The position numbers and the translations under genes are program-made. The notes beneath the pieces were generated by a model that ran no database searches, was not told the DNA's origin, and saw only the letters and a list, made by a program, of their open reading frames with translations. Below, piece after piece: positions 1 through 8,913 of a DNA stretch of 23,956 bases; the first letter of the stretch is position 1; every line of letters begins with the position of its first letter. Source of the stretch: a virus; IMG/VR virus record IMGVR_UViG_3300046011_007800, positions 1-23,956 of that record. One strand, given 5' to 3'.

Positions 1-3000
1 TACGGACTTTCAAATTCTAACCCAAGGTAATTCCTAGCTGCTGTTTTTATAGCCGGAGCAATCCATCCAGCAATAGGGCTTTCCCATCCTTTCATTTCTG
101 TACCATACATTTCTCTGGCTTCGTAATCTTCGAGGGCATCTCTATAAGGTAAAAGTTTATTAACAGGAGAAGCACCAAATGCCATAATATGCTCAATTGG
201 CTGAGCCATTCTATTTGCAAAGTGAGTTGTAGCTTCCCATAATCGACCAGCTGTTTTTCCAATTGCGTTAGACATTGCATATCCGGCAATTTCACTTCCG
301 TCACTAGCAAACTTTCCCTCTTCTCTTATGTCTTTGTTAACATTAAATCCGTTATTAGACACTGCTGCTTTGATGATGCCTTCTTCATCTACTGCACTTC
401 CAATATTCTTAGGGACTTGAACTGTTACACCTGTACCCACAGAAAGTTTTTCAGAGAAAGCTCCTTTGTTTTTTACTCTTTGCTTTGCAGCTTGTTTAAC
501 TGACATGTTAAAATCACTAATCAAAGATGAAGAATCATTGCTAATACCAGCAACTCCAAATCTACCGCCGTAGCCACTAAGAGTGAAGCTTAGACTTTCA
601 GGATCAACACTAGTGACTGTCCCACTTAAAGTTTCAAAAGTACTAGGCCGGAAAACATAATTATCGTATTCCCGTTTATCTTTCTTAGCTTTTACATTTT
701 TCTTATGGCGATGAAAAAATTTAAGTTCCTCATTGCTCATGTCTCCTTCGTTCTTCATAACTTCAGATTGACGCAAAGCAGATCTGTATTCAGAACTATA
801 AGGAGCAACGTCACCTAGTATATTTAATTTATGAAGTAATGGATAGTTTTCTGGGTCTAGACCTTTTAGTTCTTTGTGCAAAGCCGAGTATCCTTCTCCT
901 GGCATTCTATACTCACCACCTCCATGACGAGTACTACTGTATGGATTTCCAATTGTTAGGTTTTTTGGCATCCAAGAAGGTAATGTATTTCTTATTGGAT
1001 TGTACTGGGGAGCTTCACTTTTAAACAAGAAACGACGAACAACTTCTGAAGTAAAAGGAACGTTTGCAACGCTACCTCCGCCATGTAGATCATAGAATCT
1101 ACTAGCAACATCCATTGAGTTACTAAAGGATTCTAGCTCTGATCTTTCTGCCCCTATCTTTCCTGTTCCAGTAAGAGCAGCCTTTGCAGTTCTTGCGAAG
1201 TAACCAACAAGACCACCTAGGGCAGTTGTTTGTTGCCATAACTTACCCATAACTCTACCAGTCGAATAGGGAGAGACTGGAGCCGCCATTGGCGTAGCTC
1301 CTGGAATACTCATGTCAGGGGTTTCTTCCATGCCTGTAGTTCGCTCAAGAAGCTCTACAGGACGGTCTTTGCCTGCTCTTGCCCATTCGCCTACGTGCAT
1401 AAGCTTAGGAGCTTTAATTAGGTCTGCTAAGGGCTGAATAAAGGGATAGATAAAAGGTACCTGGTCAAATGCCGCACCTGTAATAGGAGTAGGCCTCTTC
1501 CAGTAGTTTTCTCTTTCTAGTTTATATGTAAAGTTCTTAAGGAAGAATTCTGCAACTGGTCCATGATTACCAGATGCTCCTGACTGAGTAGCTCCACTTG
1601 AAAGCCGTGCTGTTAAGGTTGGTCTGTAATAGAGTGCATCGTCACCTTCGTATCCACCTTGACCCATTTCCCACTTTTGGTTACGTCTAACAACTTCTAA
1701 TCTTTTACCCTTATTTAAATCCCTAAGCTCTTGTGGAGTTTCTTTGGTGCCAACAAGGCCTGTTGTTAGCAGGTACCATAGCCCACCTATAGCAGCGGTC
1801 GCATAGCCTATTGCACGCGTGCGAGGAGCATAATCAATGGCAGCCTTTAAACGGTTAAGAACACTGCGCTCTCCTTTAAGAAGACTCTCTTTCATTCTCT
1901 CATCGGAGAATTGAGTTATTCTTTCGGCCAAAGCAGAGAACCCGCTAGCATCTCCTCTTGTTTTATTAAGAGGATTATTCAATGCAGCAAATTCTCCTTT
2001 CTTTTTTAAATCATTTATGTGACTAATAATTTCGCCCTGGATTCTTTCTACTTGTCGAGGATTCAAAGGCCTCTCACCTCTATCAGGCCGAACACGACGC
2101 ATAATGACTTTATCATTTTGTTCTTTAAGTTGCTCTACCTGACTAGCAATAACAGCTCTTTCTCTTAAATTCCCAGGTTGGGATAGGCCTTGACGGCGCA
2201 TTGCAATTTCTTGCCGACCTAGCTGTAATTGGCGATTTTCTGCTTTTACATGAGCCTCAATCTCTAAAAGATTAACATCATTACTTCGCTGGGTAGCTCT
2301 TGTCATCTCATCTAAGTGCTCTTTTGATTCTTTTCGATACTCTTCTCCAGCAGTATCCATAAGATTAATTGCTTTCTGATCTTCTGCATCCTCATAAAAA
2401 ACTTTTTGTTCTTTTAAGTTTCCATCCTCATCAAAGTCATCAGGTCCATACTCGTCGTCTTCAAAAAGCCTAACTCTACCTTGTCTCTCAAGATATCTCA
2501 AAGCAGCAAGTCTTCTTTCGTCTACAACATCTGAGAGTTGTCCAAGACGACTTGTTCTCTCGTATACTTCTCTAACTTCTGGGCTCTGAAACAATTCATT
2601 AACAATAGTATTCTCAGTTCTTACACGATCATCTGATATTGCTTTGCCTAGTGTATGTTGATAAAAATCCGCAGAAACATCTTCAATCTCATCCCCATAA
2701 CCTTCCATCTGCTGTAGCTCTTGGAACATTCGGCCAATAGGACTGTCTTCTATCTCCATTTCTGCTCGAAGTAATTTGTTCTGCAAAGACATAGTGCGTT
2801 CTGATTGCGCACCAAATCTATTACGAAGATATTGTTCTCTTTGACCTTCTTCTACAATTGTTTCTCTGCTTAGAAATCTACCACCATGAACCATTATTGA
2901 GCCAGCAACAAAGCCTACACCAAGCGCAGTTGTTGGCTCAGAGGCTCCAGGCATAGCTTCTTCAACTTTTCTTCTCCAAGAGCTAAGTAAAGTTGCTTCA

Positions 3001-4541
3001 CCTATATAGCTTCTAAGCTCATTAGCTCTTGCAAACACATTTGCAATCCCAGGAATCGGACCATTCGCAAACGGACCCATTCCAGCCATTCCGGCAATAC
3101 CAAATGTTCCACCTATTAAAAATCCAGGCAATGTGCCCTTTCTTAATCTATTGGAAAGCATAGCTCCTCCCATGGCAAGGGCGGTTGCTTGAATTCCCCC
3201 AGCTACAGTAGAAGTAACAGTGTTACCATTTTGCATAGACCAGCCAATCTGATTTAAACCAGTAAGACCTGCGGCTACACCCGTAGCAAGACGGCTATAT
3301 CTCCCTAGCATGGCAAACCCATGACCATGCTGGATTACTGGCATTAATTTGCCTTTAACTCCAAGATCTGATAGTCTTTGTTTTACATCAGGATATAAGT
3401 ACTCAAAGAAACTGCCAACCTCATTACTTAACTCACTCATAAGATTTGATGTTCTCTGTAGAGCATGAGTTGTATAAGATTCTGCAAGTAAAATAGGATT
3501 ACTAAACTTTCTTAGTCTAGAGCCGCCAGGAGCATTCTGCTCCATTCCTAGTAATTTCTTTGTAATCTTACCAGTTGTAGTCTGCCCTAGACCTTGAAGT
3601 ACATCTCCTAATTTAACGTCAATCTCACCAGCAGAAAGCAGAAGATAGTCTTCTCGTCCACCAATGGTCTCTGCAAGTGTGCCGCCAGTTGCCCGGTTCT
3701 TGATACCAAGAGTTTCATCTAGTATTGTAAGTAATCCTTCTGTTACCTTTCCTTTATCTACTAGCCTTGCTTTTACACTTGTCTCAATTTTTTTACCAAC
3801 TTTAAGAACACCACCATCAGAGAGAATACCTTGATGAATGTCTCCATTGCGATAAACAAGGAAATCCATGAATTCCATGTTTTTTCTTTGAACATCACTT
3901 AACCCAAATTGTTTTTGGTAAAGGTCAATTGTTCTTTGCTTGCCAGTTACTCCTAAGCTGGTAGAAGATATATTCAAGAATATATCACTCTTACTGTCTC
4001 GAACAGTCGAGTAAGAGAGAATGTCAGCTAGATAAGTTGCTCTTGTAAAAAGCTTAGATACGTTATCAAAGATTGGTACTCCTCGGTTGCCTAACTTAGT
4101 TAGACCGGAATACCAAAACTCTTTCTCTGATTGAAAATCTACTCCATCTAAAGCAGAAGCTCCACTTGTAAGTCCAAGCCGTAAAAGCTTTGACAAGACT
4201 TTCTTGCCAGAGCTAGCACCTAATACATCTCCAACTTTTTTATTTGCTGCGTCTAAGCCAATAACTGGTATGGATTGGTTATATTTTTTTTCTACTTCAG
4301 TACTGATGCCTTCAAAGAGGTTAGGTAAGAACTTATATGTCCCATAAGCAAGGGAGCCCATAACAACAGATCTGAATGCCTGGTCTGCTGTTGTGTTCTC
4401 CTCTGCCGCTGGACCTCCAGAAGGTGCCCAAGTATCTACTTCATCTGAGGACTTAGAACGCTCTGCTGCGTCGCCTATAGGAATATTACTTATTTGCCCT
4501 TGGCTTTTTAATTGATCAGATAAGAAACTAGGTAAAGCCAT
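1..4541 (-). CDS. Tape measure protein (partial, runs off the left edge)
   Basis: An uninterrupted minus-strand frame runs from an ATG at 4541 to the window edge: at least 1513 codons with no stop. The start follows AGGAG four bases upstream. The product starts MALPSFLSDQ. It has glycine/alanine-rich hydrophobic stretches at roughly residues 430-505 and 909-931, and long charged helical, probably coiled-coil, sequence at roughly 547-890 (rich in E, R, Q and L). Length, hydrophobic segments, helical content and position directly after the chaperone-like genes and downstream of sheath and tube all fit the tape measure protein, which sets tail length and sits inside the tube. About residues 1295-1385 form a beta-rich segment that weakly resembles an SNase/OB fold. 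No lytic enzyme motif was recognised in the visible part. The C-terminus is outside the window. The family call is from context and composition. Confidence 0.82.
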   Translation of the reverse strand, partial: MALPSFLSDQLKSQGQISNIPIGDAAERSKSSDEVDTWAPSGGPAAEENTTADQAFRSVVMGSLAYGTYKFLPNLFEGISTEVEKKYNQSIPVIGLDAANKKVGDVLGASSGKKVLSKLLRLGLTSGASALDGVDFQSEKEFWYSGLTKLGNRGVPIFDNVSKLFTRATYLADILSYSTVRDSKSDIFLNISSTSLGVTGKQRTIDLYQKQFGLSDVQRKNMEFMDFLVYRNGDIHQGILSDGGVLKVGKKIETSVKARLVDKGKVTEGLLTILDETLGIKNRATGGTLAETIGGREDYLLLSAGEIDVKLGDVLQGLGQTTTGKITKKLLGMEQNAPGGSRLRKFSNPILLAESYTTHALQRTSNLMSELSNEVGSFFEYLYPDVKQRLSDLGVKGKLMPVIQHGHGFAMLGRYSRLATGVAAGLTGLNQIGWSMQNGNTVTSTVAGGIQATALAMGGAMLSNRLRKGTLPGFLIGGTFGIAGMAGMGPFANGPIPGIANVFARANELRSYIGEATLLSSWRRKVEEAMPGASEPTTALGVGFVAGSIMVHGGRFLSRETIVEEGQREQYLRNRFGAQSERTMSLQNKLLRAEMEIEDSPIGRMFQELQQMEGYGDEIEDVSADFYQHTLGKAISDDRVRTENTIVNELFQSPEVREVYERTSRLGQLSDVVDERRLAALRYLERQGRVRLFEDDEYGPDDFDEDGNLKEQKVFYEDAEDQKAINLMDTAGEEYRKESKEHLDEMTRATQRSNDVNLLEIEAHVKAENRQLQLGRQEIAMRRQGLSQPGNLRERAVIASQVEQLKEQNDKVIMRRVRPDRGERPLNPRQVERIQGEIISHINDLKKKGEFAALNNPLNKTRGDASGFSALAERITQFSDERMKESLLKGERSVLNRLKAAIDYAPRTRAIGYATAAIGGLWYLLTTGLVGTKETPQELRDLNKGKRLEVVRRNQKWEMGQGGYEGDDALYYRPTLTARLSSGATQSGASGNHGPVAEFFLKNFTYKLERENYWKRPTPITGAAFDQVPFIYPFIQPLADLIKAPKLMHVGEWARAGKDRPVELLERTTGMEETPDMSIPGATPMAAPVSPYSTGRVMGKLWQQTTALGGLVGYFARTAKAALTGTGKIGAERSELESFSNSMDVASRFYDLHGGGSVANVPFTSEVVRRFLFKSEAPQYNPIRNTLPSWMPKNLTIGNPYSSTRHGGGEYRMPGEGYSALHKELKGLDPENYPLLHKLNILGDVAPYSSEYRSALRQSEVMKNEGDMSNEELKFFHRHKKNVKAKKDKREYDNYVFRPSTFETLSGTVTSVDPESLSFTLSGYGGRFGVAGISNDSSSLISDFNMSVKQAAKQRVKNKGAFSEKLSVGTGVTVQVPKNIGSAVDEEGIIKAAVSNNGFNVNKDIREEGKFASDGSEIAGYAMSNAIGKTAGRLWEATTHFANRMAQPIEHIMAFGASPVNKLLPYRDALEDYEAREMYGTEMKGWESPIAGWIAPAIKTAARNYLGLEFESP

Positions 4542-4571
4542 TTAGCTCCTAAGAATAAAAACTACTTAATT

Positions 4572-5636
4572 CTATTTTCTCTTAATTCCTTTTTTTATTC
4601 TTATGTTTGTCTGTTTCTTTTCTTCTTCTCGTTCTTTCTCTTTTTCTGCTTGTTGTTGTCTTAGCCAGAATTCGTGGCCAGCGGGCCATAGTCCCATTTC
4701 AATTTGTAGATTAAGAACTTCCTCCTCTGAGAGAAAAGGACCCTTAAAGTCGTTCTCAGAGAAGCCACCAAGATTGTTATTTCTATCAATCTTTATACCA
4801 GGAACAGCAACGTTTATTCCGTTTGATAAAGCATATGCATCCTTAGGAGGAATATAATCAACAGCAGAAGTATTACTAGGAGGTGTGACCACCCGCTTAG
4901 GTGGCTTAGTCTCTTCCTTGGGTTCTACTGGGATAGGCTTCGAAACTTCCTTAAGAAGTTCCCTCTCTTTGTCTTTCTCTTCTTTTAGCTTAATAAAATG
5001 CTTAAGAACAAAATCGCTGTCTTGCTCATCTTCAGTCTTTGGCTTTTGAGGCTCTTTAACTTTTTTACCTTTAAGAGCAGGATCTTCTGTAGTTCTAGGA
5101 TCGTAGATCTGAAGCGCTGCTTTTATAACTCCATTTTCAAGTAAGTACTTCTCAGCACTAGCAAATAGACTAGAGATCCTATCAAAGGGCAACTTGTCTA
5201 GCATTTCAAATGTATAAGCTTTAAACACAAGACATATAACTGTATACATCTGGTATTCAACGTTTGTCTGAGCAAGACTGCGATATAAATTAATCCTTGC
5301 ATTAAAGCCAGGAATATTAATATTCCCATTCTCATCTGGAATGATTCCGGAGTCACTAACATACATAATGAGATTAGACACGGTGTCTACAATACCAGCT
5401 GGTAAAATTTCAATTTGCTCATCTGATCTTGGAATATCAGAAACTGTATAGTCTCTAAAGATCTTAATCTTCAGAGAGTAACTGCTTAAGCTTTGTACTT
5501 TCTCAGCGTATCTAATTCTTTTATAATGCCCCCAAGGAATGCGAGTAAAGTATTCCCTATGGACCCTATTAAGCCCATAAGGAAGATCTACTACATACAG
5601 AGGGATATCTTTGTATTTAAAGATATCTAGTTCCAT
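4572..5636 (-). CDS. Tail assembly protein, possible second chaperone; function not certain
   Basis: 354 residues, starting at ATG 5636 with AGGAG five bases upstream, 20 bases after the stop of the previous gene. The N-terminal ~190 residues look folded (MELDIFKYKD onward, many aromatic residues). Residues ~190-255 are a lysine/glutamate/proline-rich low-complexity stretch (KGKKVKEPQKPKTEDEQ). The C-terminus contains a MGLWPAGHEFW motif and ends in a very basic and acidic coil (EKEKEREEEKKQ, then KKGIKRK). Position between a chaperone-like gene and the tape measure gene is where tail assembly chaperones sit, and the WPAGHEFW-coil end recalls the end of extended chaperone products. It has its own start and ribosome site, so no frameshift is needed to make it. 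It could instead be an unrelated tail protein. Confidence 0.55.
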   Translation of the reverse strand: MELDIFKYKDIPLYVVDLPYGLNRVHREYFTRIPWGHYKRIRYAEKVQSLSSYSLKIKIFRDYTVSDIPRSDEQIEILPAGIVDTVSNLIMYVSDSGIIPDENGNINIPGFNARINLYRSLAQTNVEYQMYTVICLVFKAYTFEMLDKLPFDRISSLFASAEKYLLENGVIKAALQIYDPRTTEDPALKGKKVKEPQKPKTEDEQDSDFVLKHFIKLKEEKDKERELLKEVSKPIPVEPKEETKPPKRVVTPPSNTSAVDYIPPKDAYALSNGINVAVPGIKIDRNNNLGGFSENDFKGPFLSEEEVLNLQIEMGLWPAGHEFWLRQQQAEKEKEREEEKKQTNIRIKKGIKRK

Positions 5637-5656
5637 TAGCGCTCCTAACTCTTAGA

Positions 5657-6190
5657 CTAGAGTTCCTTGCTAAGAGAGAAAGCTAACTCAACAGGAATAA
5701 ATGCGCTTAGACGACTAATCATATTAACTAGTAGATCAGGAAGACCAGCTGCTAGCTCAGAGACAGACTCTTCATTAAGACGAGGAAATGCAACTGCTGA
5801 CTCAATAATTTCCTTATTAAGCTTATCAGGGTCACCTTCTGCAATCTCTCTAATCATCTTCATTTCTTTAACACGAAGAGGACGGACCACAAACCACTTA
5901 CCATCTTCATGAGGGTAAACAATGATTGTACCGTGACGCTCCTTCATCTTAGCAAGATAAGAACGTGAACAGCCCATCTTCTCAAGCTCTATATACATAA
6001 GCTCTTTCTCATCTACAGGAGCTGCAGCTGATACAATTGTTGGCCTTCTTTCTGTCTCCATTTCCTTTTCTTCAACTTTATCTTGTGCCTCTTTTGCTTT
6101 GCGAGAAGCAGCTAATCTTTGAGCTAACTTCGAATCTGTATCATCTTCCACTGATTCCGCCACTAGGGTATCTATCACTTGCTTCGCCAT
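5657..6190 (-). CDS. Probable tail assembly chaperone
   Basis: 177 residues, ATG at 6190 preceded by AGAGG. Residues 1-50 are polar and charged, probably disordered or helical (AASRKAKEAQDKVEEKEME). Residues ~60-177 form a compact helical domain with a short beta part (GTIIVYPHEDGKWFVVRPLR) and the stretch DPDKLNKEIIESAV followed by LPDLLVNMIS. That pattern, a count of residues per gene and location between tube-like genes and the tape measure gene fit the tail assembly chaperones that coat the tape measure during tail assembly (lambda gpG-type role). No slippery heptamer is visible near its stop. Assignment rests mainly on gene order and the helical C-terminal motif. Confidence 0.6.
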   Translation of the reverse strand: MAKQVIDTLVAESVEDDTDSKLAQRLAASRKAKEAQDKVEEKEMETERRPTIVSAAAPVDEKELMYIELEKMGCSRSYLAKMKERHGTIIVYPHEDGKWFVVRPLRVKEMKMIREIAEGDPDKLNKEIIESAVAFPRLNEESVSELAAGLPDLLVNMISRLSAFIPVELAFSLSKEL

Positions 6191-6238
6191 ATTAACCTCT
6201 TTAAATATTAAGTAACATAAAATATCTTATTATTAGTT

Positions 6239-7129
6239 TTAAATTCCTCTAACACCTATTTCGCCTCCTCTCTCGACCTCTCCTCTCAGTGTAAGCTGAT
6301 TAGTAGGATCAAGAGCTACAGGCACTATCTCTTTTGATCTTGCCATAAACTTATAAACTTCCATGACAGGTTGATCATCAGCCATAACTTGCTGAGACTC
6401 ACCGATGAAGTGTATATCCTTTAAGATAACATTGACTGATGGATTGTATGCAAGTATTGAAGATTGATAGTCACCTTCTAGGAAATCTACTGTTGAGCCA
6501 GGATTATATCCTGGGTCACCATAGGCAATAACTATATTTATTGGCTTTCTGCTTGAGTTTGTCTTTGTCGAGATTACTGAGTTGTCAGTAAACTGATCAG
6601 GGCGAGAATATCTTCCTGTTGCATCTCCTCTCATTGCAGCAGTCAAGATAGTGGTAATCGGTAGATTTTCTTGCACACCCTCTTTGCCCCCTGAGAGTAA
6701 AGCTTTTGCTCTATTAAATAAAGTTTTATTTTCAAAGATTGCACTTATCAATGAAGCATTAGCTGAAAGTACATTGTCTTGTGCATATCCTGTTGCTGTA
6801 TTGGGACTATTGCCTGAGAGATCAATAAGTTTTTCTGTTATTTTTTTCTCTATCTCAACAATATCAGTTAAAGTTGAACTTCCATTTTTAAAATGATCAA
6901 CAAGTAAACTACTTAGGTAGTTCGGATGTTGAAAATTAATATATAGCTGACCAAGAACAATTACTTGTCCGTGCGAAACTGCATCAAAATATAAACTATT
7001 GTATCCATAAATTGGTCTTTTATTTTGAGAGAGTTCATAGCTAATACCAAACGCGTTGACTATAAGCTCATCGCCTAAAAAAAGTGAGACATTAGAACCT
7101 GTATATGCTGTTGCAACTTCACGTGCCAT
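6239..7129 (-). CDS. Tail tube-fold structural protein, third paralogue
   Basis: 296 residues, starting MAREVATAYTG at 7129. It shows the same two-part core as the 201-residue tube protein at 8914-9519. Part A (about residues 9-70) has a beta strand, LFLGDELI, ISYELSQNKRPIYGY and VIVLGQLYINFQHPNYL, matching the tube protein's IKAVFGAQEI, YAIQREKAPIYVLGE and IAGSLIFIQFDKHAI. Part B (about 195-272) has KPINIVIAY and a VNVILKDIHFIGE strand followed by VYKFMARS, matching FDITISAANEYG, VIHGVEL and TYLARAV. A ~115-residue helical and serine-rich insertion separates them. Such proteins are expected in the tail shaft or at the tube-baseplate junction. Similarity among the three is read by eye and is weak for this copy. 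Confidence 0.6.
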   Translation of the reverse strand: MAREVATAYTGSNVSLFLGDELIVNAFGISYELSQNKRPIYGYNSLYFDAVSHGQVIVLGQLYINFQHPNYLSSLLVDHFKNGSSTLTDIVEIEKKITEKLIDLSGNSPNTATGYAQDNVLSANASLISAIFENKTLFNRAKALLSGGKEGVQENLPITTILTAAMRGDATGRYSRPDQFTDNSVISTKTNSSRKPINIVIAYGDPGYNPGSTVDFLEGDYQSSILAYNPSVNVILKDIHFIGESQQVMADDQPVMEVYKFMARSKEIVPVALDPTNQLTLRGEVERGGEIGVRGI

Positions 7130-7145
7130 TCATCTATCCTTAATG

Positions 7146-8726
7146 CTACGGATCCATTCCAATTGATTTCAGAAATGCTAAATAATCTGCATTTAGCTCT
7201 TCTACCCTTTTCTCCACGCTATCCAGGCTTAATGAGCTGGTCACTGCCTTTGCTTTTGCGTCCGCCTTTGCTCTATAAAAAGCATCTAACGTTGGATAGT
7301 CCAACGGATTAAGGCTGCTACCATCCCTGAAAGTGTCCACCGTAACTATTGTTCCTGGTTTTCCTGACGCTGGAAATGCTTTATCAAATAGTTGTCTTTG
7401 ATTTTCTACGTTTTCTGATTCTTTAAGCGGATTTCCCAATACCCAATATTCTGTATTCTTTTTGCGAGCTTCCTGTAATGCTTCTATTTCTTCTTTTTCA
7501 GCTATCATCTTTGCTTGTGCTTGTTGTTGTTCAAGGGCAAGCGCATAAGCCGCTTCCGTTTGGCCTCTTATTGGTCCAGTTTGAGTTACAGGTGGAGGAT
7601 TCTTACCATTAGGATTGCCTGCCGGAGCCCTAGTGTCATAGACTTTCATACTAGGAGTTTTTATGCTTCGCCCTCTAGCATTAACAAAGTTAAAATCTCC
7701 TTTTGAATCGTATATATCTTCAAAGTAAACAATATCTCTTGCAATATATTGATATTGTACTTCGGTGTAAATATCTTCAACTGAAAGAGTCTGAGAGTCA
7801 TGGACTATCTCAACTCCATAAAGGATAATCTTGCCCATATTACCGGCTTCGTTAAAAAGCAAAATAATAATATCAAAAGGCAGAATGTCAGAAGGCTTTA
7901 GTTTGTCCCCTGTCTGTGGACCATCCCAGGAGAAATCCCATTCCTTCCTAGCATACTCTTTGTCTCCGTAGCTTTTTTGAAGCATATCTCTTAGTTGATG
8001 GTACTCTTCATACCTAAGCCTTAATTGTGCATATTCTTCAGTGTCTTCTTCGGCCGCTTCTTTGGTTCTATCTAAGATAGCTTGTCTATCTATTTCAAAT
8101 TGTTGTTTTTGCTCATCTGTTGGACTTTTAATTTCTAAAAATTTTGTCCTTAAGTTTCTATATTCACCCTCTAAAGCTTGTTCAGTTCCATATTTTTTAT
8201 TAGCTATAGCCTTATATTTTTCTATATCTCCTGAGCTGCTTATCGCTAGTATATCAGCTTTAAGTTTATCATTTGCGTTTTGGTTTTTAATATAGTACTC
8301 AGTATTGCCACTACTATAACTCAGCATACCAGCTTTGTCTTCGTGAAGCTTCCACCACCCATAGTCATTCTCATCAAGAACATGCTTATGCAGCTGGTTA
8401 AAAATCATAGTACCAGCGATGGTTCTGCCGCCTCTGGCAATAGCAATTGGATTTTTAAATCCCAAAGCTTTGACTGGGGTCTTTGAGTTATAAGTTGAGA
8501 TACTTATAGTTTGCAAAGTTCCAATACGGAATACTTTTTCTGCATTTAACTGTTCAACGCCTTTAATTCCCATTCTACTATAAGCAGGAACTCTTATAGT
8601 TGCGCTGATGTCGCATCCAGAAAATCCCAGACTTCTGTTCATTCCAGTTCTATAACTAGTCTCTCCACCTTTAAAGGCATCTGTATTTATTTCAAGCCTG
8701 TCGGGCTGTATAGGAGCAACTGGCAT
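7146..8726 (-). CDS. Tail tube-fold structural protein with coiled-coil insertion, second paralogue
   Basis: 526 residues, ATG at 8726 with a purine-rich GAAGGGAAGAG stretch upstream. Residues ~98-115 (RGGRTIAGTMIFNQLHKH) match residues 57-74 of the tube protein (RGKRGIAGSLIFIQFDKH), and residues ~283-330 (PFDIIILLFNEAG, ILYGVEI, YQYIARDI) match its second half. Between them lies an insertion of about 160 residues, at ~121-280, mostly charged helix (EYRNLRTKFLEIK, KQQFEIDRQAILDRTKEA, RLRYEEYHQLRDMLQKSYG) that is probably a coiled coil. A proline-rich linker (~366-385) leads to a second helical C-terminal region (EQQQAQAKMIAEKEEIEALQEA) ending LKSIGMDP. It is likely a specialised tube or tube-cap/baseplate-junction protein. 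The exact place in the tail is inference. Confidence 0.65.
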   Translation of the reverse strand: MPVAPIQPDRLEINTDAFKGGETSYRTGMNRSLGFSGCDISATIRVPAYSRMGIKGVEQLNAEKVFRIGTLQTISISTYNSKTPVKALGFKNPIAIARGGRTIAGTMIFNQLHKHVLDENDYGWWKLHEDKAGMLSYSSGNTEYYIKNQNANDKLKADILAISSSGDIEKYKAIANKKYGTEQALEGEYRNLRTKFLEIKSPTDEQKQQFEIDRQAILDRTKEAAEEDTEEYAQLRLRYEEYHQLRDMLQKSYGDKEYARKEWDFSWDGPQTGDKLKPSDILPFDIIILLFNEAGNMGKIILYGVEIVHDSQTLSVEDIYTEVQYQYIARDIVYFEDIYDSKGDFNFVNARGRSIKTPSMKVYDTRAPAGNPNGKNPPPVTQTGPIRGQTEAAYALALEQQQAQAKMIAEKEEIEALQEARKKNTEYWVLGNPLKESENVENQRQLFDKAFPASGKPGTIVTVDTFRDGSSLNPLDYPTLDAFYRAKADAKAKAVTSSLSLDSVEKRVEELNADYLAFLKSIGMDP

Positions 8727-8727
8727 A

Positions 8728-8844
8728 TTAACTCTTCCCTTCTGTAATGTAGTTTAGTATTAGATAAATACTAAGAAAAAAAACTATAGCAACCAAGATG
8801 ATTGCTAAGTCTAAGTTATTCCTAATTTGTTTTAAGAAATTCAT
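8728..8844 (-). CDS. Small single-pass membrane protein, 38 residues
   Basis: This short ORF starts at ATG 8844, five bases after AAAGG, and stops at 8728, two bases before the ATG of the next gene. The product begins MNFLKQIRNN, then has a hydrophobic stretch of about 22 residues (DLAIILVAIVFFLSIYLILN), and ends YITEGKS. The basic N-terminus and hydrophobic core predict one transmembrane helix with the N-terminus inside. It is the first gene after the terminator at 8855-8889, so it heads the downstream tail transcription segment. No family was recognised. It could be a membrane-associated assembly or lysis-related factor, but nothing shows this. The ribosome site, tight fit between terminator and next gene, and non-random hydrophobicity support a real gene. 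Confidence 0.6.
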   Translation of the reverse strand: MNFLKQIRNNLDLAIILVAIVFFLSIYLILNYITEGKS

Positions 8845-8854
8845 GTTAACCTTT

Positions 8855-8889
8855 AAAACAAAAAGCTCACGTATATTATACGTGAGCTT
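8855..8889 (-). terminator. Rho-independent terminator after the tail tube gene
   Basis: Positions 8863-8874 and 8878-8889 form a perfect 12-bp inverted repeat (AAGCTCACGTAT / ATACGTGAGCTT) with a 3-base loop. Read on the minus strand it is followed by TTTTTGTTTT, the U-rich tract of an intrinsic terminator. It lies about 25 bases downstream of the stop of the tube gene and just before the small membrane-protein gene. The palindrome would fold on either strand, but the U tract is only on the minus strand. A TATAAT hexamer (minus strand, 8875-8880) lies across the loop. Confidence 0.88.
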
Positions 8890-8913
8890 CTGTTAGTCAG
8901 CTATGTTTTCTTT

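Noticed and set aside
92-1024. Short ORFs within the left part (92-310 minus, 839-1024 plus)
   Set aside because: Both overlap the continuous tape measure frame, which is open throughout this region.
4572-6190. Programmed frameshift joining the two chaperone-like genes, as in lambda G/GT
   Set aside because: The second gene has its own ATG and AGGAG 20 bases after the first stop, and no slippery heptamer is visible near the end of the first gene.
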